A stretch of 64,000 nt of DNA from Neostapfia colusana (GCA_030760725.1 JASWHV010000019.1:37513944-37577943); one strand, 5' to 3'. Shown: positions 37,351 through 48,984, counted from the first letter of the stretch. The notes: generated by a model not told the origin, from the sequence alone. A program made the numbers and translations.

Positions 37351-37730
37351 AAAAACCGTCATCTATAAGCACAGTGTCGTCGTCAATAACTTATTGACGA
37401 CGGTAAACTGTTATAGACGACGGTTTATGGCTGTCGTCAATTATTAGTCGTCAATAAGCTTATTGACGACAGCTAAAGCTGGCTGTCGTCAATAAGCTAC
37501 AGTAGCTTATTGACGACGGCCAGGGTTTGGCTCTCGTCAATAAGCTAGCTTATTGACGACGGCCAGGGTTTGGCTGTCGTCAATAAGCCAACTTATTGAC
37601 AACGGTACGTTTACACTGTCGTCAATAACAATGGCTTATTGACGACGGTTTCTGGTACCTGGCCATCGTCAATACTAATGGCTTATTGATGACGGCCAAG
37701 TACCAGCAACCGTCGTCAATAAGCTTTGCA
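37345..37730. repeat. CACTA left subterminal repeat array
   Basis: Many copies of TTATTGACGACGG and its complement alternate, often as adjacent inverted pairs such as CGTCAATAAGCTAGCTTATTGACG. In En/Spm, subterminal motifs of this kind bind TNPA (established). The sequence and arrangement here are read directly. Confidence 0.92.
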
Positions 37731-38329
37731 ATTTTTTTTTAAAAAAACAGAAAATCCTGCCCTGGCTTCGAGGCCAGCCCTGGCTCGATGGCCAGATCAC
37801 AGGCAATCAAAACATACATCACATGCAGGCACAAAAACACTATACGCACGCCACACTACCCTACGCTACCCCGACCGCTGCCACCGGAGTCCAGGAAGTC
37901 GTTGCGCGCTCGTCCAAACGCCGGATGCTGAGGGGATGGAGTTTTCTGAGCCTGCGTCACCGATCCCTGTGATGTACATGTATTGTTAGACAAATTAGAA
38001 GTTCACAAATGTGTATATGTCTAAATAAACTCATTACAAGTTAGAATTGAGCAAGTTAGCTAGATTTGGTTATGTTTGAGTAAGTTTGCTCATATTTTAC
38101 TATGTTTGAGAAGTATGGACTAGTAGTGTTTATGTTTGAGCTAGTTCAACTAGTTTTGGCTATGTTTGAGTAAGTTTGCTCATATTTGACTATGGTTGAG
38201 TAAGTTGTACCATATTTTACTCAGTTTGAGGATGTTTAACTAGTTTTCCCTAAGTTTGAGTAAGTTTGATCAAATTCAACTAAATTTGATCAAGTTTAAC
38301 TAGTTGCAGCTATTATGAGAAATTTTGTA
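37731..38329. other. CACTA 3' region with an A/T-rich degenerate tandem repeat (about 38040-38310)
   Basis: 37731-38030 shows a T/A homopolymer and no clear gene. From about 38040 a degenerate TTTGAGTAAGTTTG-type phrase recurs for roughly 270 bp, mixed with AACTAGTT. It lies at the 3' side of the TNPA-like gene, perhaps in an intron or the untranslated region. Confidence 0.6.
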
Positions 38330-40465
38330 CGTGTGCTCCTGACGTCAACCCCTGTGGTAGCTGTATCGGTGGCGGCGCCCACTGAGGAAAGACAGCCAGC
38401 TGTCCTGCGGCCATAGCCTACAAATATGAAGTAAATTATTATACATGTCATTCATATATTAGAAACGTTGAGTACAACGATCTGAACTTACCTGCATGGC
38501 AGCTTGCAGCTGTAGCATGTACGAGTGTTGATACTCGTCCCTAGCCCGGAGCTCGGTTGCCTGTCTCTCGTCCCTAGCTCTAAGCTCGGCTGCCTGCCAC
38601 TCGTTCGCGAGCCTCAGCGCTTCCTGCGTCCTCTGGAGCTCCTCCTGGACACTCTAGAGCTACAGATCTCGGCTGCCACACCTGCTGGATCCACCCTGCG
38701 ATGAAGAGGCCCTCGAGGAAGACCACGCATCCCTCGAGTCGGCTACTCCATCAAATATGGCCAACCTACACAACGAAGTAAGAGTATTAAAGTTTTGTGT
38801 CTCGAAGTTCATGAAAGTAAATGAAAAACAACAGAACTCACCGGTTGTGAGGTTTACCACCACCGCTTGCATAGGCGGCTTCAGGTACGATCGGCGAGTT
38901 CTGCCAATCATAATCGTCGCCTCGAAGCCTCCGCACCTCCTCCCCATACTTTTCCTGAAAATACAGAAAATTAAAGTCATCAGAAGTTTTAAAGAGAATA
39001 CAATTAAGTTAACTAAAGTACTCACCAACGTCTCCGTCGCCGTCTGAGAAGATAGCTGATCAGGCTGCGAGGGGTCACTTCCCATGTGACCCCTCCTCCA
39101 CACCTGGATAGCGGTCGGCTCCTCACCGATCTCGCGCTCCTATCGATACGTGTTAGCACAATGATAGCGATAGAAATTAACTAGAATAAAATTCGAGTAT
39201 CACTTACCATCCGTTTAGCAAGGCGTATGTAGCCGTCCCGGACAAGACTGTGTTTCCCGTCCGTCCCTCGACTCTGTCGGCGGGTCATCGACACGCCTTG
39301 GAAGCCCTGGCTCGCCCAACAAGCACACAGGGAACTGTAGGCGTCCAGACAGGACTCAAGCCACGGTACGCTGACCTGCACACATTTATTATTGGATGAA
39401 AACATTGATCAAAATTGGATAATGAAGCAAAGTAAAATAAACATTTTACCTCTGCGTACCGTGCCTCCGTTATGTACTTGTCCGCCACATCCCTAAACTG
39501 CCCCGGCTCACCGTCGTCCGGATCCAACTTATAGTACGCCTTCGTAGCCTGAATGCGAGCCATTGATATCGACTGCGTCAGGAGCTTCCTAGCGTTGTTG
39601 TTGAAGACCAGGCGAGCGTGATCCAGCTGGGCCTCGTCCTCCAAATGGTAATATTTCTACAAGAAGAAATATACAAGTTAATGTATTTAACATATAATAG
39701 GTTCGCATTTAACGAATAGACGATTTACTTACCATGAATTCATGCCACACATGCTCCTGGTGGTTGCCGTAGGTAATATCCTAGGCCATAGCTTAATCGT
39801 CCCAAGACGTAGCAGCCCGTCCGTTCACTAGACCGGGGTAGTGACAACGGATGAGCTGGCCCAGGACAGCGTTAACCTGGCGGTGGCGTCCCTGACCCGT
39901 GAATGAGTCATCGGCCCAAGACCTAATACACGATTCTCAATTAGTACATATATAAGTTTTAAAATATTTAAATTGATTTGTTATAGATTTACTTACCTAT
40001 CACCAACCGGACGAATAACGACACGATCTTTTGGTTGTGCAGGAACCGGAGTAGTGGCTCCTCCTGTAACGACGCTGTGGAGCCGGCTCCACATCAAGCT
40101 CTGTGGAAGGCTCCGAATCAGGGTCTGAAGCCTGCGGTGCCGGAACCTGAAGAGGATCCAAAGCAGGATCTGAAACAGGCTCCAAAACCTGTGGTGTCTG
40201 AAGAGGACCCCTGGCCTCTGTCTCCTCAGACGTAGAGTCATCCTAAAAATTTGAAGATTTGTAATATAGATTTAAGAAGTTACTTATATAATTTATGTAA
40301 TTTAATGTTCTTTACCTGTCGTGGCCGCTCTCGTGACCCCTAGCCTCGGTCGAGGCCCAACAGCTGAGACAGTCTACCATCGCTAGACTGACAGCCCTGG
40401 AAAACGGAGTCTGCTCTCGGGGGCAGAAAGCCCCGCGTCCCCCGTCGTCTACTGCTCGACGACAT
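38330..40465 (-). pseudogene. TNPA-like plant transposase gene (Transposase_24 family), exon-split, with stops
   Basis: The minus strand starts ATG 40465 (MSSSSRRRGTRGF). An in-frame TAG occurs before the donor CAG|GTAAAG. An acidic proline/glutamate exon follows (about 40241-39995), ending before GTAAGT. Later exons hold RVVIRPVGD, then NAVLGQLIRCHYPGLV, HVWHEFM, an ARKLLTQSISMARIQA helix-rich part (39644-39285) and a WLESCLDAYSSLCACWASQGFQ part. RREIGEEP-like, VWRRGHMG and a C-terminal coiled-coil-like ELRARDERQATELRARDE stretch complete it. This order is typical of plant En/Spm-type transposase_24 proteins, whose known role is binding the subterminal repeats. Several stops show it is degraded. 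Confidence 0.8.
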
Positions 40466-40690
40466 CCTGATGAAAGGAAATTTGATAATGAATTTAAAGG
40501 AAAATATAGAAGACGAAAGAAGAGATGAAGGAAACGTTACTTGTACTCAATTTCAAAATTCATCAGTATCACGATCATGTACTCTACTTCAAAAACCGAA
40601 CCATCGATCTTTTGTCGTGGTTGTTCGCCGTTTTCATTTTTTCACATTATGAGTCTGTACATCTTGTGCATCTCCAACTAATTCATCGAG

Positions 40691-43600
40691 TCATAGACCA
40701 GGCTCAACGATAAAAGAATTTGGCAACTCTTCTTCTTGGTAAACAACATCAGCCTCATCAAGGTAACTAGTATTGTCTGGTGTATATAACCGCTCAGGAG
40801 GATTCACCTTTTGTACAACCCACCATACACTAAGCTTTTCGCATGGATATTGTAGATAGTACACTTGTTTGACTTGGTGTGCAAGGACAAAGGTGTCGTA
40901 GCCTCGTAGTCGGTCCTTGTGTTTGACTTCTACCATGCCAAATTGGTTTTGTCGAGTTCCATTGTTATGATCAAACCAATCATAGTCAAAGAATACTACT
41001 TTAAGGTCTTTACTCCCGGCAAAACTGAATTCTAGGATTTTGTTTATGATCCCATAGAAATTAGTTTCACGTCCTTCGGCATCGGCGGCCCTCGTCACAA
41101 CTCCGGTGTTAGATGTTGCCCTTAGAGGACGTTGAGCTTCAAATTGAGTTGAACGAAATCGGAACCCATTGACATCATATCGACCAAAGAGTTTAACTTT
41201 AATGGATCCGTTGGACAGTTGTCGCAAATCTTCATGAACACCGGCTTGTGTCTTGTACTGTCCAACATATGAAGTAAGAAGACTATTTTATGCTATGAAC
41301 ATAATTACTAAGAGGAACAAGACAAGGAAAACATTACATGATTTTGAAACCAGGTTTGAAAGTTAGGTCCTCCATTTACTCCATAATGTCGCATTGTTTG
41401 TATTTGCTTGCTCGTAGGTTGCTGCTTAGACTTCCAATTTTGTCGATCGAACTCACTAAATAAGGACAAAACAGAATTATTAGCAGATGTATAACACACC
41501 ACGCAAATTAGTATAGATGTTGAACAACCACTTACTGAAAAAAATTGTCCATCCCATCTATGTTAGCATACATGTATAACAAAGCAGCTGTATTTAAGTG
41601 AGAGTTCGCTACAAGAGGTTGCTTCAGCCATATTGTACCTCAACACCGATGCATTAACATTGTGTTCTTCTACAAAGTAGACAATTGAAAAGTATCCTAT
41701 CTCCTGAAGTATAAATGCTTCGGCGATGCATCCTTCAACCCTTGCCCTATTATGAACCATCGGTTTCAGACATCTGAGTGCTCTTTCAATGTGGTACATC
41801 CACCTATATTGAACAGGGCCGCCTACTTTAGCTTCATATGGAAGATAGATTAGAAGGTGTTGCATTGGATTGAAGAACCCTGGAGGAAATACTTTTTCCA
41901 TCTTACATAAAAGCACGGGTATCTCTTTTTCCAACTTCTCCATCATCTCCCTTTTGATTTCTTTAGAACAAAGTTGTCTATAAAAATAGCTAAGATCGGC
42001 GAACACCTTCCACACCTCATCGTCAAGATAGCCTCAAAACATAACCGCCAGAAGTCTTTCCATGATTATGTGATAATCATGACTCTTCAAACCAGTGAGA
42101 TTTCCAGTCTTAACATTAACGGCTCTTCTCAGGCTAGCAGCATAACCATCTGGGAACTTCAACTGTTTCAACCACTTGAAGACTTCTTTCTTTTCTTTTG
42201 GTCGAAGGAAGAAAGAAGCTCGTGGTTTGCCACCAGCTTCGGAGAGCTCAAGACTTGGTTGGTTACAAACCTCTGCCAAATCCTTCCGAGCTTTTGTATT
42301 ATCTTTTGTTTTGCCCGTCATATCCAAGCATGTGCTTATGATGCATTCGCCCATGTTACGTTCCTGGTGCATGACATCAATGTTATGCATTAGAATTAAA
42401 GATTTCATATACGGTAACTCCCATAGTGCACATATATGAGTCAAATTGTGATCCTCTCCGTAACCAACAAAATATCCAGGATGACCTTCATCTGGCACTA
42501 GATTGTTGAGCTGTTCAACAATCTCCGACCCGTTCAGATGTTGTGGTGGTCCCTTTTTTACAATGGTACCCTTTCTGAAGGCATTTCTCTGTTTCCTAAA
42601 CACGTGATTTGGCGGTAACCAACGTCTATGACAATCAAAGTAGCATATCTTGCCACCATGACTTAGACGAAAACAATCCGTGTCTGAAGCACATATTGGA
42701 CATGTCAATCGACCATGAGTGCTCCAGCCAGAAAACATGCCGTAAGCTGGAAAATCATGAACAGACCACAAGTACGCAGCTCGAAGGTTGAATTTCTGTT
42801 TTCTATAACAGTCGTACGCTTCGACTCCTGTCCATAACATTTTCAACTCTTCAATCAATGGCTGCAACATCACGTTCAGTCGTGAACCAGGATGATACGG
42901 TCCAGGTACAATAAGGCATAGGAACATGAACTCATACTTCATACAAAGAGATGGTGGTAAGTTGTACGGAATAGCGAACACGGGCCAACAAGAGTATGGT
43001 GTGGCGTTTGTACTGAACAGTGAGAAGCCATCTGTCGCCAACCCAAAGCGAATATTTCTTGCGTCATTGGTGAAATCTGGATCGAAGCGGTCCAGCGCCT
43101 TCCATGCCTCACCGTCCGACCGGTGCACCATCATGCCGTTGTTCTCACGTACACCTTCTTTATGCCACCTCATGTGTCTAGCTGTTTTTTTAGATAGAAA
43201 CAAAGTAGCGAAGCTGCTTCTGTGTGACTTGAGTCATTACTTTTGAACCGTCGTCGTTAACAACTTCGACAAATCTCGCTTTACCACATTTTAAGCACTT
43301 GTTCTCATTGGCATGCTCTCTCCAAAAAAGCATGCAATTGTCTAGACACATATCAATCTTCTCATATTTCATACCCAGACTAGAAATCAACTTCTTAGAA
43401 TGATACATATCTTTAGGAACTTTATGTGGTTGTGGAAGGATATCGCTGATCAATTTGATGAGATCGTTGTAGCAGTTATTGGAGAAGAAATACTTAGCCT
43501 TAATGGCCATAAATCTAGTCATGAAAGTAAGGAGCGTCACTTCGGTGTGTTCATGCAACGGCTCTTCTGAAGCTTTGAGAAGCGTGAAAAACTCTTCAAC

Positions 43601-43960
43601 CTCCATTGTAGGAGGATCCTCCATCAATTCTGGATTTATGGCATCAAGCATCTCGTCCATCCTATCGACCCCCGCGTTGTCATCCTCATCTGAAACTTGT
43701 AAGGGTTGAGAGGATGTCTCACCGTGAAAGGTCCACACCTCATAATCTTGCATGAAACCGTATCGACACAAGTGAAACGCCAAATTCACTTTGTCCCAAC
43801 ACTTTGCACCCTGACATTTCATGCATGGGCACCGCACCTTACTGTACTGTGACTCATAAAAATCTCGTTCTATGAAATCATCCGTCTTGGTGAACCACTC
43901 ATCTGAGTGACTGCCATCCCTTTTCCAACCAGTATACATCTAACTGCGGGCTCCAGCCAT
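40691..43960 (-). pseudogene. TNPD-like CACTA transposase (Transpos_assoc, TNP2, DUF4218, DUF4216)
   Basis: A probable start at 43960 is followed by a TAG (43942-43940) where the family has Trp; the next ATG is 43939. Domains: Transpos_assoc with CPCMKCQ and HGE (43939-43700), a cysteine-rich CLKCG motif, and the TNP2 core with ATDGFSLF and HNIDVMH (43203-42037). TGA at 42036-42034 follows, then the DUF4218 region with PPGFFNPMQHLLIYLPYEA (42015-41563) and, after an intron-like gap, DUF4216 with YDVNGFRFR and YGIINKILEF (41227-40691). A frameshift with loss of a few codons lies near 43200. TNP2 proteins catalyse CACTA excision (established). With at least three lesions this copy is unlikely to make full-length enzyme. 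Confidence 0.9.
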
Positions 43961-44792
43961 GTTTCAGGGTATACCTTCAAAGCACACAACTCATTATTAG
44001 TTTCCTTTTTACGTTATGTCACGGCCCTACAACTGGGCAGATAGATCCTAACAATTAATCTAAGCAACCTAATCATGTAAATATAACAATTAATCTAAGC
44101 AACATAAACAGAGAGGAGAGCATTATTGATTGATGAAGGCAAGGTCCTGTTAGATTTGGCCCATCGATAGTCGAGGTCCTGTTAGAAGCCTGCCGATCTG
44201 TGTTGGGCCTCAATGCTATGCGGAGGCGGTCCAAGTGGCGCATGGAGAATTGGTGACGAGCGGGGCCCACTTCGTCTATGATACTTCCTCCTTTCTGAAA
44301 TGACAGGTCGCATAACTACTGCCTAACGACCCGCCTTTCTATTGTTATAGTGTTCTACTGGTTAGTGGGCCTGAAAAATGGACAGCCTAGCCGCTCTCGA
44401 GTTTCTGTGGGGAATTGGAGCCCAAGACACATGAGTCCTGTCAAGCTTGGACAAGAAGTGAGACTAGAATTTTTTTTGTTTTAATCAGTCCATCCAAGAC
44501 TGAACATAAAAAAACGAGCAAATGCAAGAAGGAATATGAAGGAAAAAAGATCACTTGATTATTCTCCCCCCTTCTTTTCAACCCTTTTCTCTTTTTCGGT
44601 GTTGTTGCCAGAGTTGGTGCCGGATCTCTCGGCGTTTGATTTTACTTTCTCACGTCACCGTTCTTCCTCTCCCTTGCAAGGAACTCAACCTCTCCGACAG
44701 CCACTTTAGAGCTTAGATGCCTGCCTACAAGGCTACAGCCCATCACTAACAAACATACGTAACTAGTGCTCACTCAACAGCATAGCTAAGTA
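43961..44792 (-). other. CACTA region upstream of TNPD
   Basis: I see no gene or repeat. It presumably holds the promoter, 5' untranslated region and an intron of the transposase transcript. The first G-rich repeat starts right after it. Confidence 0.5.
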
Positions 44793-44940
44793 GCATGCTT
44801 GTCCAGTGGGGGGGAGGGGGGAGGGGGCGGGATAGAGGCGGCCGGGCGGCCGGTGGCCGGTGGCCGGTGGCTCGGCCGCAGGGGGGAGCGGGGGAGGGGC
44901 TGGGCCGGAGGGGGAGGGGCCAGGCCGAAGGGGGACGGGG
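44793..44940. repeat. G-rich tandem-repeat block of the CACTA, left of element B
   Basis: It begins CTTGTCCAGTGGGGGG and is dominated by GGGGGAGGGGGCGGGA and GGCCGG runs. It matches about 61205-61342 in the other G-rich array. It is interrupted at 44940 by element B and continues at 60258. Many runs of four or more G give quadruplex potential on the plus strand. Confidence 0.88.
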
Positions 44941-47487
44941 TGTAAGGGCCTCAGTTTTTGACACCCATTTGCAGTGTTCATCACCACACCACACACCTCA
45001 TTTGAGGAAGAATGATGAACACAAATGAAGAGCAAGTAACAATTATCAACATGCTCATTAGAGAACAAACTTACACATTGCAAAAGTGGTATTTCCCACA
45101 TGTGATATAGATGGGCTGGACATATGAAAACTCCTACACTTTACTAAGCATGTCCATGCCAAGTTTCACCCAAATTCAAAACCTTTTTGAGGTCAGTTTG
45201 GGTATAGTTAGGAAGAGGGCAGTTTGAAACCATATTCAAATTCAAACTGTTTTTATCCCATGAATTTAAAAGTGGAAGGCATATTCTTACTCAGCACATT
45301 TTTGTGAGCTCACACACCAATTTTCACTCCATTTGGAGTTGATCTTGACATGAGCTAAGTGGGAGAAATTCAAACTTTATTTGAATTTCAAACTGAACTT
45401 GTGCTGAAATTCATTCAAACCAAACCTCATTTGAACTTTGATCAATTCAAATGGCTCATGGGTGAATAATTTGAATTGCCAAGGGTAGTATGGGGTTCAC
45501 TGTTTACAACAGTGATTAGGAGTAAATTTCAGAGGTTAAAACTGGAGGCGGGACCCACATGTCAGCCACTGCTCAGATCAAACCGACTGAGACTTTCTCA
45601 CTCGGGTCGCCGAGCCGCAGCGGTGATCGCCACCGAGGCTAGCCGCCGCGCCACCAGCTGCTTGCCCACGCGCGGGCATGAGGCGGTGCAGAGCCTTCTT
45701 AAGGCGCCTGCCCCCTCCTCGGCCGAGGCACCACCGTTCTTCCCCGAAAGAACTCAGCGCCGGCCAAAAACTTCCGCAGCTCGGACTTGATCGGAGAACA
45801 CCGATCGCAGCTCCCTCCTTCCACTCCAGAGCCCCAGCAAGGTACTAGAGACCTTCCTCCATCCTCCCCGTTGCTAGAATTCGATTGAAACCGAGTGATA
45901 TCGGCTGTGCCGAAAGATCAAAATCGGAACTTGGAACCGCCGCACCTCGGGCTCTCGTGGACAGCCCAACCAGGGCGTTGTCACGCCCGAGCCAAGGCAC
46001 CCTTGGACGCGCGGGTGACCGGTGCTGCTCATCCCCGAGCCACAGCTCGAGTGGTTGCTCACCGGCGGCGAATTTCCACTTTTCCCCTTTCTGTGTGCAG
46101 AACGACCTTCGGGTACGGTTCTGTTTAATTCATGCTCTAGAAAGGATTAGAGGGCCTCAGGCCGCTCTCACACGAGCTAGACACGGTAACGCACAAGTTG
46201 TCTTCACAACTCTGGGCCGAAGAACCTCTGTGCCCGGCGTAATTTAAGGTCTACTAATGGCGGAACGAACGGGCGGCATCGGGCGCACGGTGAGGACCTA
46301 TTTCGGGCCTTCCCCGAGCTGCCTCGAGCTCAGGTCGACCTTCTCTGAGGTCCACTGATGCTCCCCGACCGATTTCCCAAGTAGCTGAGGTGCTAGAGTG
46401 GTCAGCCGACATGGCCGAAGTCGTTCCGAGGTGGCGGCTCGTCGCCGACCATGCTCCGGCCATTGTCATGAGCAGCTGACCCTAGAATCCTGTTCCCCGA
46501 GTAAAAGTAGGCAGGGGCGGCCAGAATCGAGAAGTTTGGAGCTGTACAGCAGCCGGCGGCGAGCTCTCCGGCGAGATCCCTCGGCGGCGGAGCGCGGGTG
46601 TCGCGAGGTTGAAGAAGGGGGTGGACCCCAGCTGTCAGCGGCCGATATTTTGAATCGGGATCCGGCTGCGGCCAGGATCGGGTGTTCTGGCGCGCAAAAT
46701 CCTTGTGGGCCGCGATGTGCCATCACCTCGGCGTGCGACGCGTGTCCCCTGGGCCCACGCACGAGTTTAAACTTTTTCCCGATTTTCAGATTTCCTTCAA
46801 ACTTCAAATCCTTATAACTCTGGCTAGAAAGCTCCAAATTGAGTGAACCAAATTTTACTGGATTCAGCTCTCTGAGTACTTTCCAGAAAATCAAGTTTCA
46901 CTTCATGAAATTCCTTATTTCTCCAGAATTAATTCCTTAAAGTTTAAACTGTTAGGAATTTTAACTGTAGAATCCTTTGGAGGAAAATCCTGAAATTTTG
47001 CTGAGATGTTCAGCAAAATATCCTTGAACTACCTTAAAAATTTCAGATCCATTTGAGCTCATTTAATCCACCTAATGGTGTGATTAGTGAAACTGTTCCA
47101 GAGAAAATAGAAAATGTTCAGAAACATTTTCAGAATTTTCTCTGAAATTGTTTAGCTCATATCTTTAGTTAGGACTTCCAAATTAAGTGAGACCAAATCC
47201 ATTAGAACCCTCTGAAAATCTAGTTTTCAGAAAGTCATAGTTTGTTTCATGAAAATTCCTAGAACACCCTAAGAGTTCCAATTAAGGTCAAGGACATAAT
47301 TAATTGTGGAGGGCTCAAATGAGCTTTGCTGCAACTAAAACTTGACCAAGTCCCTGTTTAGGTTGTAACCAAGCCACAGTAAAAGTTTCACAGTCATTAG
47401 GTCTATCTAGCAAAGGTTATAGACTTCACAACTTCAAACTTAATACAAATGCATTAAATTAATACATGTATTGTTTCTATCATGTAG

Positions 47488-48749
47488 TCGCTAAGGTCGA
47501 GGAGGAACCCGAAGTCCTAGACTTCGTTACTCCGGAGGAACAGCTAGCCTACGACCAAGAGCAGCAAGGCAAGCTCCGGTTTGCATTAACCATTTTTACA
47601 AATTTTTATTGTTTTGAGCACATACTTGTTTCCTTTATTCTGTGCATTAGAGTCTTGTTTGGAAACCCCACTGCATAGCCAAGAAAACCATGGGTTGGGG
47701 TTTAGGATTGCAAACCCCGTTAGCCACTGCATTGCTAGGATAGAGTAGGATTCGGTACAAGTCGAGTAGTTGGAACTACTCGCGAGAATAGGCTAGAGGC
47801 GCATTGCTCGGGTAGAGATAGCACATGATACACATGGCAAGAAAATGAGACCGAGCGGAGAGTAAGGGCAGCAGGACTTTGGGGCCTGTGTGTTGTAGCT
47901 CCGCTTGTGTCGATTGAGGACCGAGCCGTGTGCGGGCCTGTTGAACAAGCTAGAACAGTACCGAAGACCTACCGGCTATATGGGAACCGGGAAACTGATG
48001 TAACTCAGGTAGCTGGGTATTGAGGCATTGCCCGTCGTTCAGAGGGTAGGTTGAGAGCTCGAGGTGTAAATCGGCTGGCGGCACGGAGATGCGCGTGCAG
48101 AGACCTCTTGCTCGGGACGATGGGACCGGTTAAATATTTGGCTAACGGGTAAAAGGTAGTCGCGTACGGCGTCCGTGATGGTTGTTGTAGGCAACATCGA
48201 GTACGGGCGTACGTGACGGGTTGTTCGGGTAACCCTGCAGGTGTAAATCGATTATAATCGCCGTCCCTCGCGGTCAGTGAGTACCACTTGTTCACTGTAC
48301 CGTGACGTAGAAAGAACAGGCTAGTTACATGTTAAAATGTTGCTGATTGAAAGCTGGACATTGATTGTTAATGATATGCTGTAGCTTAGAGCTAACTAAA
48401 GTTCTTTTCAACTTTGGGAAAAGTACATGAGAGAAATGTGTTTCTTGTTTGATTGCGGCTCTCTCATGTGCCTTAGCGTAAGGTTCTCCACAACCTGCTG
48501 CTAAAACTTGAAAGTAAGGTTCTACTAATTAGGCGAGTCCTTGCAAATGATTTTTACCTCATGCAACCCATTACCCTCATGTAGAAGTTCCATGTTTAGG
48601 TGAGACGGGTCAGACATGCTGAGCCTTCGTGCTCACTGCTTGTGTTTGAAGCTTTTGCAGGGTTCCATGAGGAAGGGACTCCCGAAGAGGAGACGGAACC
48701 CCAGGAGGGGAACCCCGTCGAGTGGGAGTCGTGCACGCCGCAGAGTTAG
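47488..48749 (+). CDS. Putative spliced LTR mini-ORF in B 5' LTR (exons 47488-47568 and 48661-48749)
   Basis: Block one (81 nt, after CATGTAG) encodes an acidic segment with EEEPEVLDFVTPEEQLAY and ends CAAG before GCAAGC. Block two (89 nt, after CTTTTGCAG) ends VEWESCTPQS and TAG. The intron would be 1092 nt with a GC-AG boundary. Joining the blocks keeps the frame (phase 1). The upstream exon must supply a start and one base; the conserved GC-rich exon ending at 45841 has an ATG (45676) but ends in a different phase, so a middle exon would be needed or that exon is not coding. Function unknown. It could also be a relic of a captured host gene. Confidence 0.45.
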
Positions 48750-48870
48750 TGTGCGTGTGTGCTAGCAAGGACACGTTCGAGGGCTGAACGTGCACTTGAT
48801 GCTTAGTCTACGCCCGCGAGTGTAGACTGAACTTATTTTGATGTAAACATGTTCATAAACTTGTTTATGT

Positions 48871-48936
48871 AATAAAACTTCCGCTTCCGCTTTGCACCTT
48901 TGACGTGTGTTATACGGTGCTGTGCAACGCAGCACC
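48871..48936 (+). promoter_or_regulatory. Polyadenylation signal (48871-48876) and LTR-terminal hairpin (48916-48936), B family
   Basis: AATAAA is followed 39 bases later by a hairpin, stem GGTGCTGTG/CGCAGCACC (one G-T wobble) and loop CAA. Identical copies are at 60188-60208 and 4078-4098. The position fits the R/U5 boundary and 3' end formation. Confidence 0.55.
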
Positions 48937-48984
48937 CCTCAGCGTGATCCTGGCTCGACAGGACCAATGGGGTCGTGTCAGCGT

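Larger units (their letters stand above)
44941..48980 (+). repeat. 5' LTR of element B (4040 bp)
   Basis: It starts TGTAAGGGCC and ends GGGGTCGTGTCA. A/T-rich U3 to about 45540, a GCGGGACCCACATGTCAG motif, and a GC-rich block ending at AGCAAG|GTACTAG (45842, a plausible first splice donor that is conserved in the solo LTR at 1032). Then come an intron-like region, the exon-like blocks, AATAAA at 48871-48876 and the terminal hairpin. Confidence 0.97.

Noticed and set aside
37345..37730. CRISPR-like array of short repeats
   Set aside because: The units alternate orientation, are irregularly spaced and sit inside CACTA termini in a plant genome. They are subterminal transposase sites.
45676..45841. 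First coding exon of the LTR mini-ORF starting at ATG 45676
   Set aside because: Its end phase does not fit the next block and the frame is not preserved in the other LTR families, so I do not call it coding.
46466..46894. 142-codon minus-strand frame repeated at 57846-58274 and partly at 1749-2057
   Set aside because: The repetition comes from the LTR copies themselves. The frame is antisense to the LTR transcript and shows no protein-like features.
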